A stretch of DNA of 60,000 nt, from positions 8,974,670 to 9,034,669 of the forward strand of contig NC_087062.1 in assembly GCF_963678635.1 (NCBI RefSeq). The letters run 5' to 3'. Below the pieces are notes generated by a model that was given only the letters and a program-made list of their open reading frames with translations, was not told the DNA's origin and did not search any database. The DNA comes from Symsagittifera roscoffensis (Eukaryota > Xenacoelomorpha > Acoela > Convolutidae). Position numbers and translations under genes: made by a program. Position 1 is the first letter of the stretch; every line of letters starts with the position of its first letter. Shown here piece by piece: positions 8,641 to 18,355 of the stretch.

Positions 8641-10020
8641 TTAAGTAATATTTCTTATGTAGAATATTATGTGTATCAGCGCATATAGTTCCCGTGGATG
8701 CAGTCGTCCTCTGTTTGGATCGTACACTGGAAGCGAAAGCTCCTTAACTTCCCTTTCCACGAGGAAGTCTCTCAATCTCGTCAAGGACATGACTAGATTT
8801 TCTGGGTCCACGTGCCACTTTTCCGTCGCCCTAGTCACCAAGAAGCATAAGTCTTTTCCCGGTATCTGTGACGCCGCTGGAGGTAAGGCTGCTACGCCCC
8901 CTACTCCTGGTCGTTGCTTCCAAGGGAACTCTATGTTTTTATATTCTCTCATAAAATCTGCCGCTAACGCTGTCCTAAAACTCATGTCTGCTGTGATTGC
9001 TATCGCACAAGTTCTATTTGTGAGTATAAAATCACTGTCTGTTAGTATTATGTTACTTGAATTCTCATTTGGTAAGTTAAAATATGACTCAACTACCCTC
9101 CCTATGTCAGGTTTCTTAGGTTCTTCGCCTGTTTCTGCTTCTAAGTCTCCTGTCTTTCTTGCTATTCTTAATTTTTTTATTATCAGCTTTTCAGTGTGGG
9201 TAATTCCTACCCCCACTCCCCGGACAAAAATATCCTTCGACGTCCCCGTCGATCGCATACCGGATATCAAGTCGAGGTTAGAAGCTGGAATGAGTAGTTG
9301 TCCTCCCTGGGCAGCCCAGGAAGGATCATTTCGTTCGGTCTTGATGTATCTCATGCTTTCACGATCTACGTCTTGAATCGTGACGCTGGTCTTTTTAGGG
9401 TCTGATGTCATTTCGTTCAGCCATTCTAAGACACACAGGTTCGTCAAGTCTTGTTCATATGACTGCTGTTGCTTGTCGTCGAATTCTACCTCGGGTTTCG
9501 ACCGGTCGTCGACCCACTCATCGTCGTGATCATCGACTATGTCAATGTCTTGTGACACATTTATTTTTTCTAGACCCAGTACTTCCTCCACTATCTTCTT
9601 CAGATCTATCTTATCCACTACAAAGTCGTCACCGTAAGGTTTATATTTCTTTCTGGGTCTTGTCCCGTCACTCTGACGAGTCTGCATCGTGAACGGAAGA
9701 TCCGGTTGCAAATTCTTGGGAACCTCTATCTGTTCGGGATTCTGCCAATCCTCCTCTGCGTAGGGTAACGTTTCGTCATCCGCTTCGATCACCTCGTTTG
9801 GATTCAGGTCCAGCGGTGTATTCGTTCCTACCTCCACGACTTCGTTTCCATCGTTCTCCTCCCTGTTGCCCTTCTCTTTGACCTCACAAGCAGGATCCAT
9901 CATTAGATAATCCCCTTCTTCCATGTCTGCAGGTATACACCAGTCTTCTGTCGATGGATTATGTGGCTTGATGTTTTCGTAATGAGCGGATCGGCCAGTA
10001 CTCAGTCTGTAAAAGCGTCC
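8641..10020 (-). CDS. C-terminal Pol extension with OARD1/TARG1-like macro domain
   Basis: Continues the integrase C-terminal frame after a TAG at 10021-10023. The main open segment (9924-8641, 427 codons) begins with about 170 acidic, Asp/Glu-rich residues. The last ~140 residues match the layout of a macro domain of the OARD1/TARG1/Poa1 kind: an N-terminal strand, a CAIAITADMSFRTALAADF segment in the place of the conserved ADP-ribose-binding helix, a GVGGVAAL strand, a LCFLVTRAT strand and a terminal ELSLPVYDPNRG loop. Such domains bind ADP-ribose and some remove it from proteins. The usual Gly-Cys-Gly-Leu loop is replaced by DPNRG, so activity is doubtful. Copy A has Asp where copy B has Tyr just before the LCFLVT strand. 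Confidence 0.7.
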   Translation of the reverse strand, partial: GRFYRLSTGRSAHYENIKPHNPSTEDWCIPADMEEGDYLMMDPACEVKEKGNREENDGNEVVEVGTNTPLDLNPNEVIEADDETLPYAEEDWQNPEQIEVPKNLQPDLPFTMQTRQSDGTRPRKKYKPYGDDFVVDKIDLKKIVEEVLGLEKINVSQDIDIVDDHDDEWVDDRSKPEVEFDDKQQQSYEQDLTNLCVLEWLNEMTSDPKKTSVTIQDVDRESMRYIKTERNDPSWAAQGGQLLIPASNLDLISGMRSTGTSKDIFVRGVGVGITHTEKLIIKKLRIARKTGDLEAETGEEPKKPDIGRVVESYFNLPNENSSNIILTDSDFILTNRTCAIAITADMSFRTALAADFMREYKNIEFPWKQRPGVGGVAALPPAASQIPGKDLCFLVTRATEKWHVDPENLVMSLTRLRDFLVEREVKELSLPVYDPNRGRLHPRELYALIHIIFYIRNIT

Positions 10021-11189
10021 CTACTGATGCACTTCCGTAATCATGAAGGGTCCCCTCCACTTTTTAGGAGCTTTTTCGTCCCTTTCGGTGGTATAACGTT
10101 CTGAAATACCCATACGTAATCTCCCACCTTGTAAGCTTTTGCACCAGCTGCTTTCTCGTCGAATTTTTTCCTCTGCCTTGCCTGTGCTTGCTGAGTTTTT
10201 TGTCTGCATAAATCGTTCAACTCCTGTTGACGTCTGATCACATCCCTCACATGAACCTTTGGAGACGTTTTCTTTCCCTCATACTCTGGGTAGAAAAAGG
10301 TTAAGGGTAAAGACTTTTCGTGTCCAGTTAGCATCATGTGTGGACTAACTCCAGTGGTGGAGTGTTGCGTGCTATTATAGGCTCCCATCACCTGTGGAAG
10401 GTATCTGTCCCAATCGGTCATGTACCTGGAACAATATACTCTCAGCATCGACACTAACGTCCTATTCTGTCTTTCCACTAAGCCATTCGTCTAGGGGTGG
10501 TATGTCGTGGAGTGAGCCTGAGCAACCTGCGAGCGTCTCATAAGCTCTTTCGTAAGCTCTCCTACGAAAGCTGTTCCATTATCTGATTGAAACGTCATCG
10601 GACAACCATGTCTCGCTATCCACGTATTGATCAGGTGGTCGAATGTATCTTCCGCCGAGGCAGTTATTCAGGGCACGGCCTCTGCATACTTCGTGAATTG
10701 ATCTATCATGACCAGGACTTGGTTATAACCGCTGTCTGTCATGCATATCTTTTGGTGATCTATCTGCACCACCTCGTTGAATTCAGACGACTCGATCGAT
10801 TGTAAAGGAAATCGCAATTTCCTTGGATCCTTGACCAGTTGGCATGACAGGCACGCTGTTACCCACTTCTCATATGCCTTTTTCATTCCAGGCCACTCAA
10901 AGCGCTTCAGGATCCTTTGATACACTTAGTCGATCCCTTGATGGCCCATCTGATCATGCGACTTGAATAATAGTTCTGTCTGATAGAGTTGCGGCAACAC
11001 TATCGCGTTATACTTGTGTAGGACTTTGTCTTCTTCTCTTCTCTTGCATGCCACAATCCCGTCCTTGTTCAAATATAACCTCCCTTCCTTCTGCATGAAG
11101 TACTGTCTCAGGATACGATAAGAATCTTCCTCGAGGTCCCCTTTATCCGGAGAACCATTCTCGATCCACTTTTTCAGGTTGCTTGTCAT
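10021..11189 (-). pseudogene. Retroviral-type integrase, interrupted by three stops and a frameshift
   Basis: An HHCC zinc-binding region (HDQMGHQGID then CLSCQ) precedes the DDE core: Asp in VVQIDHQKI, Asp in a QSDNGTAF motif read between 10,670 and 10,500, and Glu in LVERQNRTL. The frame is broken by TAA (10926-10928), TGA (10668-10670) and TAG (10491-10493). In the C-terminal domain, a missing base in an A-run (forward 10061-10065) shifts the KKWRGPF (GPF/Y-type) segment into the frame used by the macro ORF. The catalytic triad is complete, so the losses are nonsense and frameshift only. It follows a linker rather than an RNase H domain. Confidence 0.85.
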
Positions 11190-11269
11190 TTCTCTGCGCC
11201 CTTAGAAGATCCGAGAGTCTGTATCTCGCCTTCAAGTACGTCTTCATGACCCTCATCTGACTATTCAGC

Positions 11270-11818
11270 TCATTGGTCTTCTTCCATCTTAACGCACCAA
11301 ATCTTCGCCAGCGGCTGTGTTTCTTGCTTGAACGGCTGAAGATCAGTCCTGACTACCTCTTTTTGTGGCAACAGACTTATCGAATGTTTCGATACAGCTA
11401 TTGTCTCCAAATCATCCGCTGCGTTGTCAAAGACTCTTTCGCTTGGTATAAAAAAAAGGTAGCGATCACTGTCAGGATCCTGGTACACCTCTCTGTCTAG
11501 ATCCCTTGCACGAGTTTCCACTAGTAGTGTGTGGATCGCTAGTTCGGACAGTTCTGATCCCGTGCTCGAGTTCCTGTCTGAATAGGTGTCAATTCCTGAG
11601 TTTCGGGAATTTTCATCTATTGAAGAGGTTGTGATGGAGTCGGCACGCTCCTCCAGATCATGACTGTGCCTTCTTCGCATCCATCTGAACTCCCCGGACA
11701 AAACCTTGTTCCCCAGGTCCTGTTTCTCATCATGAACTTTTTCATCTATCTCAGACTCCCCGGACAAATTTTCTTGTCCTGGCCGGGTGTTGATCTTGTA
11801 CTCGCTGGCTCTTCTCAT
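11270..11818 (-). CDS. Pol linker region, 3' part
   Basis: 182 codons between the partial RT and the integrase. Low-complexity Glu/Ser/Arg-rich at first, then a more structured stretch (ELAIHTLLVETRARD, YQDPDSDRYLFFIP). It ends with a stop at 11270 about 80 bases before the integrase frame opens. Elements with a complete RT would have RNase H before such a linker; here RNase H is absent. The first half is duplicated upstream by the 1,052-bp tandem repeat. No enzymatic motif. Confidence 0.5.
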   Translation of the reverse strand: MRRASEYKINTRPGQENLSGESEIDEKVHDEKQDLGNKVLSGEFRWMRRRHSHDLEERADSITTSSIDENSRNSGIDTYSDRNSSTGSELSELAIHTLLVETRARDLDREVYQDPDSDRYLFFIPSERVFDNAADDLETIAVSKHSISLLPQKEVVRTDLQPFKQETQPLAKIWCVKMEEDQ

Positions 11819-13674
11819 CGTTCGTCTCCGCGGACAAACAATCTTGCAGCAGGTTTTGTTCTACCTTCCCACCTTCTTTATCCTGGTCCACAAAGGTAAC
11901 GGTTTTCCTTCGCGTACGGCTCCCCTGTTCTTTTCGTCCGTAAGAAGTACTGGTTAAAATCTCGTGGGGTATTGAGGATACTAGTTGCTGAACTATTTTC
12001 CTACAATCCCTCTCGTTCTCTTCGTGTTGTCGTCTGGACGGCATGATCTTCACCTTCTCCCTGATCCCTGATTGTTAGTGATGCCACTGCTGATGTCCAC
12101 TCGGGGTCATCTCTGGTCACTTCTCTTTCTAACAATCCACCTAGCATCTGGATCACTTGCGGTGTGACCTGCACCGTTTTATCCAATAATGAGAGGCTGT
12201 TTATGTTCATGCGAGAGAGTTCTCGTTGGACCAGGTTTGAGCGCAGCAACAGATCCAAGGGGACCGGGTCCTCCTTGGATAGGATTTTTATCTCGGCTGC
12301 TTTCTCTGAAGGTAACTCAGGACGCCCTGGAGTTGGATGTCCAGACTTATCCAACCATCTCGTTAAGGGAAGCGCTTCAAAAGTTTCTTTGTCCAGAAAC
12401 GAAAATCCTTTACTTCTTGATCACTCCGGTCAAAGCCTGAGCCATCAGTCTTTGAAAAGTGGCCGTTGCATTGCACAAGCCAAAGGGCATCCTCTTCCAC
12501 TGGTACAATCCCAATTCGCACGCGAATCTGGTTTTCTCTCTATCCTTTTTCCGCAGAGGGACCTGCCAGAAGGCAGAACCCAAGTCCAGTGTTGTGAAGA
12601 ACTTGGCATAACCAAGTTTGGATTCCTTTCTGAATAGGTGTCAATTCCTGAGTTTCGGGAATTTTCATCTATTGAAGAGGTTGTGATGGAGTCGGCACGC
12701 TCCTCCAGATCATGACTGTGCCTTCTTCGCATCCATCTGAACTCCCCGGACAAAACCTTGTTCCCCAGGTCCTGTTTCTCATCATGAACTTTTTCATCTA
12801 TCTCAGACTCCCCGGACAAATTTTATTGTCCCGGCCGGGTGTTGATCTTATACTCGCTGGCTCTTCTCATCGTTCGTCTCCGCGGACAAACAATCTTGCA
12901 GCAGGTTTTGTTCTACCTTCCCACCTTCTTTATCCTGGTCCACAAAGGTAACGGTTTACCTTCGCGTACGGCTCCCCTGTTCTTTTCGTCCGTAAGAAGT
13001 ACTGGTTAAAATCTCGTGGGGTATTGAGGATACTAGTTGCTGAACTATTTTCCTACAATCCCTCTCGTTCTCTTCGTGTTGTCGTCTGGACGGCATGATC
13101 TTCACCTTCTCCCTGATCCCTGATTGTTAGTGATGCCACTGCTGATGTCCACTCGGGGTCATCTCTGGTCACTTCTCTTTCTAACAATCCACCTAGCATC
13201 TGGATCACTTGCGGTGTGACCTGCACCGTTTTATCCAATAATGAGAGGCTGTTTATGTTCATGCGAGAGAGTTCTCGTTGGACCAGGTTTGAGCGCAGCA
13301 ACAGATCCAAGGGGACCGGGTCCTCCTTGGATAGGATTTTTATCTCGGCTGCTTTCTCTGAAGGTAACTCAGGACGCCCTGGAGTTGGATGTCCAGACTT
13401 ATCCAACCATCTCGTTAAGGGAAGCGCTTCAAAAGTTTCTTTGTCCAGAAACGAAAATCCTTTACTTCTTGATCACTCCGGTCAAAGCCTGAGCCATCAG
13501 TCTTTGAAAAGTGGCCGTTGCATTGCACAAGCCGAAGGGCATCCTCTTCCACTGGTACAATCCCAATTCGCACGCGAATCTGGTTTTCTCTCTATCCTTT
13601 TTCCGCAGAGGGACCTGCCAGAAGGCAGAACCCAAGTCCAGTGTCGTGAAGAACTTGGCATAACCAAGTTTGGA
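11571..13674 (-). repeat. Internal 1,052-bp tandem duplication in the pol linker (copy A)
   Basis: 11,571-12,622 and 12,623-13,674 are direct repeats at an offset of 1,052. The duplicated segment covers the last ~70 codons of the partial RT and the following linker (for example the 117-codon segment at 12,001-12,354 and again at 13,053-13,406). The join near 12,622 fuses RT sequence (KLGY codons) to the Ser/Asp-rich linker. The two halves differ at several positions, so this duplication is older than the A/B duplication, which copied it intact. Confidence 0.9.
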
Positions 13675-15420
13675 GAGGCTCTCGTCTATTCGCGGTATCG
13701 GGTACGCATCTTTTATCGTCACCGCGTTCAAATAGCGAAAGTCGCAACAAAATCTTACCTTTCCCCCTTTCTTTTTCGCCATTACCACCCCGCAAGCCCA
13801 CGGTGATTTCGAGGGTTCTATCATGTCGTATTCGAGCAGCATTTCGATTTCCGCTCGGCACGCTTCCGACTTGTGTGGCGTCATTCGTCTCGCGCCTTCT
13901 TTGTGCGGAACGGCACCTTCTTCCAGTTCAATTTCGTGTTCGACGAAGTTACTGCAACCGATATCCGCTTTATGTTTTGAAAATACATCTGCGTTCCGAT
14001 TTAAAACGTCCCGCAATTTTTCGAAATCTCCCTCACCTATTTTCCCTTTTAAATGTTCTATCTCTGGCAAAACCGGTTTGTCAGATTCTAGTTCGTATGA
14101 CGAGGGGCGTTCCTGAAAATTCGAGCAGCTCGATAAGCCGTCGTCCGTTTTGGATTTCATTGAAAACAAAATATGAATAAGTTTTATTTCATTAATCCTC
14201 TTTAAAATTTTATCTTTGTTGGCATGATAAGGACAGTCTTTCACATTATGTTTCTTCAAGTTTTGTGTCTCCTCATAGTCGGTCCTCATAGGCAAAGCGT
14301 AACCAAGCTTCTTTCCACGCTGGATTGAAACCGTGGTGTCCAGTGTGTTCAATAACACACTGACACACAGTTCGTTTCGCGTTACCGAGAAGCTCCGGCC
14401 TAAAATCACCGAACTCTGACTATTTGGATTAGACACTAAGCAAACCTGTTTACTATCACTTAACGAATTCAATTTTCTCATTCTAAAAATTGCCACCACA
14501 GCTTGTCCTGGCTGTAGTTTTACTTTTCTATCTAAGAAAATTGGCACCTTGTTTTCGTCTGTTATTATCCTATTAATTGGTTTCTTAACATTCATCTGGT
14601 CCAGTTTTCTAATCCGTATCAGACCTTTGTTCAAGTGAATCATCACGTCAAAATTCCTGACGAAATCTCTGCCCAAGATGAATTGGTCGGCGTCGTCCAA
14701 ATTCTCTACCACCAGGAAGCTCATCCAAAGATCCCATCCTCCTATGTGGAGAACCGTTATTGGTGTCCTTCCGGCTACGTAAATTGCTCCTCGATTGGCG
14801 GCGGCCAGACGGAGATTCAATGGAATTAGATCTTCCCTCGTGAAGCCCATTCTTTCCCAAGTTTTTATCGGCATCACACTCACTACCGCTCCTGTGTCCA
14901 GAAGCCCTGTGACTCCGATTTTCGTTCCGTTGGTGTCGAGCAGATGTGCGGTCACATCTGCTTCATACCCAATGTGTACTGCATCTTGTTCCATCATGGC
15001 GTCATGGCCTATCCTGCGGATTTTGAGTTCCTCCTCAGCCAAATAGATCTGCCCTATCTGGTCACTGTCTGTTGTTACATAAGTCCTAGTGTAGATACTG
15101 ATCCCATCCACGTTCAGCATCACTTGATACGGCCCATAGACCTCCAGGTAGCTTCCATGAAGTTTCTTTATGCGAGGGCCACCCGTTGTTAGTAGTGCTC
15201 GCACAGCTCTCGACTCAGTGCGTGGCTCCACCTGCCTCAGATAATCTGCATATGTGTCCAAATGCATCAAAGTGAACTCGGATGGTTCACTCAGATTTCT
15301 GATTACCTGGTGTCCAGCCACTGAAATTATCGACTGTATCTTGCTTCCTTGTGGCACCATGCCGAACCTCTGACCGGACATCACATTAAATTTCATGCTC
15401 AAACTGCTTGGTGCTTTCAT
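13462..15420 (-). CDS. Pol: retropepsin plus truncated reverse transcriptase
   Basis: 652 codons, overlapping the end of Gag (stop 15386) in the +1 frame relative to Gag; ATG at 15420. Retropepsin: LLDTGAVVSV near residue 174 and the conserved second motif FILGRDFV near 247. RT fingers/palm: KGGKVRFCCDFRYLNAVT near 545-562, TTLDLGSAFWQVPL (motif A, first catalytic Asp) near 590-603, and MPFGLCNATATFQRL near 630. The frame stops right after this. The YxDD motif, thumb, connection and RNase H are missing here and everywhere else in the copy. The RT cannot be active, and the element would need help in trans. Confidence 0.9.
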   Translation of the reverse strand: MKAPSSLSMKFNVMSGQRFGMVPQGSKIQSIISVAGHQVIRNLSEPSEFTLMHLDTYADYLRQVEPRTESRAVRALLTTGGPRIKKLHGSYLEVYGPYQVMLNVDGISIYTRTYVTTDSDQIGQIYLAEEELKIRRIGHDAMMEQDAVHIGYEADVTAHLLDTNGTKIGVTGLLDTGAVVSVMPIKTWERMGFTREDLIPLNLRLAAANRGAIYVAGRTPITVLHIGGWDLWMSFLVVENLDDADQFILGRDFVRNFDVMIHLNKGLIRIRKLDQMNVKKPINRIITDENKVPIFLDRKVKLQPGQAVVAIFRMRKLNSLSDSKQVCLVSNPNSQSSVILGRSFSVTRNELCVSVLLNTLDTTVSIQRGKKLGYALPMRTDYEETQNLKKHNVKDCPYHANKDKILKRINEIKLIHILFSMKSKTDDGLSSCSNFQERPSSYELESDKPVLPEIEHLKGKIGEGDFEKLRDVLNRNADVFSKHKADIGCSNFVEHEIELEEGAVPHKEGARRMTPHKSEACRAEIEMLLEYDMIEPSKSPWACGVVMAKKKGGKVRFCCDFRYLNAVTIKDAYPIPRIDESLSKLGYAKFFTTLDLGSAFWQVPLRKKDREKTRFACELGLYQWKRMPFGLCNATATFQRLMAQALTGVIKK

Positions 15421-17857
15421 GCTCCGTTGCTTCGAAGGTATTCAGTTGCTCCTGTAGTTTCTCATTCTCCATTTCGAGTTTCACTTTTTGTTCGATCTCT
15501 TTCGTCACCAGTTCCTGCTGCACTCTATTTAGAGCATCCCTCGCGTCTGCCCTATAATCAATCTTGAAGTCATCGGCCGCAGTGACTGGTTCCGGTTCAC
15601 GTGTCTCTTCAGTTACCGCTTGCATTTTCTTCGTCGCCAGCTCTTGAGGTTTGTCTTTTCTGCGTGCCTCCGCTTCACTCAACAGGCGAGCCTTGCTGGC
15701 TTTCACTCCTGACAATGCTTCTTCATGCCTCGGATGCTTGATGTCTGCCACTGCATCCCAGAATTGCGGACAATCTGATTTAAAATGACCTTCCAAGTTG
15801 CAAAAGAAACACCTCGGGCCGAATTTTGCAATTACTCCTCTCATGAAATCCTCATGGTCCAATTCTGACGCATTTTCGTCCTCGAGGCTAAAGCCTATTG
15901 CTTTCATGCCTTGTTTGTAAGTTGGGCATGCCGACACATGATGGTCTGTTTAACTGCAATTGACACAAGAGCGTCTCTTGTCCATATCATCCCTCGGTTT
16001 GTACCAGTTGTTCCCTTGGTTTGCTGGCCCAGTGTTAAAATTGCCATAATTGTTCTTATAATAACCAGATCTCGAAGGAGGTTTCAATAAAAGATATTCT
16101 TTTGACTTGAGCCTCAACTCCTCTGGTGTTGGCGCATTGGTTGATAGTGGTGTGTAATGCGTTGCCAGCATTCTCCGAAGTTCATCATTCTTCACACCAT
16201 CGATGAATTTTGAGGCTACTGCCAGGTTCATCCTTCGGTTTGACTCATCCGGTTGGCTGCGTCTTCTCAGCATTTCCAAGTCGTCTAGAAACTTGTCTAT
16301 CGTTTCATCCTCTCGTTGCCTCCGTTTCTCGAATCGCATCATTGCCTGGTGCCCCTGCACCCCTGATCCAAAAAGGTTTAACAAGGTTTCGAAGATTTTC
16401 TCGGCTGTCTCACGCTGATATTGCTTTTTGGCCAGGACACAGTTCAGGGCTGTCCCTTCCAAGTTGCTGGTGAGCGCACTGCATTCTTGTCTTTCCGACA
16501 AGTCCTCTTCCTCGAAATGCAGTTTCATTACCTCTATCCAGGTATCAATAGAATCGTCTTTATAGCATCTTGGTTTCTTAAAGACTCTTCTGGACTTATC
16601 ACTGCGTTCATTGGTTCTGGATAACCTTGTAAGGAATGTCTCCAAAGACCTGTTTAGGGGTTCAAAGGCTGTGGCCATTGCCGTAGCATCCCTTGAGTGT
16701 CCCGCCTGAGTGTCTTCACACCTTGTCAAAGGCTCTGTATTCGGTGCATCCCTGCAATCCGAATCGCCGTGAGTGTTTTCCCCTTGGCCCACATGACTCC
16801 TCCCTGGGCTCGCATATCTCCTGTTACCGGAATCACTTCTCCCAGTCGCATGTGTGCCTTGCGTTGGTCGTTCGTTAGAGGTCTGTCTGTTCCCCGTTGA
16901 ACTTGCTCTACTGTTCGGGCCCCATGTTCAATTATCCCTTGTGGCATAGCCTGATGAACTGCCCCTACCTCTAGTGGATCCATATGTCCTCCTCCTTTGA
17001 TGGTCATTGAAGTTCACCTTCGGCTCCCTGCTGGGACCTCCCGAGTTCGGTTCCCCTTCTTTTTGTCCACTCTTGCTGCCTAGTAGCCCGTCCAATCTAT
17101 CCATGATAGCCTGAGTTCGCCTCTCCATCATCGCGTCTATCTTTGTGTCAAGAGTCCCAAGAGACTGCTCTTGCTGAATTGTTAACTTCTCCATGTCGTC
17201 TCTTAAGCGTAACTCTCTCTGTTCCGCTTTTCTTGTCATTCGCGACAAGTTCTTCGCTATGTGCTCGTCCGTTCTTCTTTTCAAGCATTTTTCGCTCCTA
17301 CCAACTTCTTGTCTATTGCGGTTTATTTCTTCCCACAGACTTTCTCTTTCAATGTGAACTGCTCTTTCTAGTTCACTCATTCTTATGGACATCTGTTCAA
17401 TTTGTTCTCCTATACTGCCCAATATGTTGTTCAAGGCTTCTTCTAGTGCTGCCCCGTTATCCACGAGTGGCGTCACTAGTGGCGGTGTAACCCTGTCTGT
17501 CCCAGGTAGCTTTGTGCTGGTCGAGGTTCGGCCCTTGACTCTCTGCCTCGACGTCTTTTCATTATCCACTTCAGGATCCGCCAATGCGTTGCCTAGCCCT
17601 TTGTTTCTACTCTCCCCAGTTTGCGGCTCTGAAATTGTCATAATCGCGAAGCCTCTCGACTGGCCCGGTGTGTTTACTTCTTTGCTTATCGTTCTCACCA
17701 CACCAAATTTGTCCATGGTTCCAGTCTCTCTTTCGACGTGTGCCTCATTCTCCTGGGTCGAACTATTGAGGCTGACTTGAGATCCAAAATCCACTTGCTC
17801 GTCTTCGTCCTCTTCTTCCTCCTGAGATTCAACTTCATTTCCTGTGCCCACTCCCAT
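15386..17857 (-). CDS. Gag: coiled coil, capsid and two CCHC zinc knuckles (two in-frame stops)
   Basis: One reading frame of about 820 codons from ATG at 17857. Residues 1-50 are acidic, 120-250 form a long Arg/Glu-rich coiled coil, and an Arg/Ser/Gly-rich stretch follows. A TGA at 16928-16930 then interrupts. From 16792 on comes a Ty3-type capsid (SIDTWIEVMKLHF onwards), ending at a CVNC half-knuckle where a TAA (15950-15952) sits inside the knuckle. The same frame then supplies His and Cys at the right spacing, and a second intact knuckle, CFFCNLEGHFKSDC. The C-terminal 90 residues are a coiled coil. About 120 bases with several stops separate it from the small ORF upstream. Confidence 0.8.
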
Positions 17858-17974
17858 GGTGAAAGATGTTTCCTAAGGTGTTCCTCATTCTTGCTGAGAA
17901 CGATGAGGACGTTGTCTGTTACTCAGTCCCGCCTGCCATCATAGTGTTGTCTGTTGGAGATCTTCTAGTTCCCA

Positions 17975-18355
17975 CTATTTCAGTTGAGATGTCGGACATT
18001 TCTGACATCTCCTCTTGGTCCAATGTCCCGGTGGAAGTGGCAAATCATGGCTTTGTTTTACCGGAGTAGATTCACTCGCCAGCCTTCTGCCTCTCCCTTC
18101 TAGTCCATGTACTTCCTGGTTGTCATTCATGGCCTGGTCCGTATTGACCTCCACTTCTAACATTTCTTTTCTCTCTTCTGAGGTCTTCTGACTCCTCGTT
18201 TCAACCATTCTGCCTGAAACCGTCTCCCCTTTGTCGGTCCGGGCTCGTTTGATCCGATCCACAAAAGGGTCGGTCATTGTTTTTCTTTGCTTTTTAGGTA
18301 TGAATTTCCTAGAGCTATTAACTCGTTTAGGTATCCTTGACTTGTCTAGACTCAC
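17975..18355 (-). CDS. 5'-proximal small basic ORF, copy A (start codon lost)
   Basis: Lys/Arg-rich 126-residue ORF ahead of Gag, ending with a CQKC pair near its C-terminus. In copy B it starts with an ATG at 34034; in copy A the junction has turned that codon into GTG. A short bipartite basic stretch near the N-terminus (RKFIPKKQRK) looks like a nuclear or nucleic-acid-binding signal. It could be the N-terminal part of an extended Gag; the same frame continues into Gag through several stops. No family recognised. Confidence 0.45.
   Translation of the reverse strand: MSLDKSRIPKRVNSSRKFIPKKQRKTMTDPFVDRIKRARTDKGETVSGRMVETRSQKTSEERKEMLEVEVNTDQAMNDNQEVHGLEGRGRRLASESTPVKQSHDLPLPPGHWTKRRCQKCPTSQLK

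Larger units (their letters stand above)
1..18354 (-). mobile_element. Giant Ty3/gypsy-like retroelement, copy A (3' end outside window)
   Basis: Minus-strand element read from 18,354 leftwards. Order: small basic ORF, Gag with capsid and CCHC knuckles, retropepsin plus partial RT, linker, integrase, macro domain, AT-rich spacer, then a second long coding module with an SGNH hydrolase domain and unrecognised polyprotein segments. The frame is still open at base 2, so the element is longer than 18.3 kb, far above the usual 5-10 kb for Ty3/gypsy. I could not identify LTRs. Many in-frame stops and frameshifts make this copy non-functional as written. Bases 2,686-18,354 are repeated as copy B. 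Confidence 0.85.

Noticed and set aside
8669-9376. 235-codon plus-strand ORF (and many similar plus-strand ORFs in 1-34 kb)
   Set aside because: Antisense to recognised minus-strand coding sequence, with low-complexity Ser/Leu-rich products typical of shadow frames.
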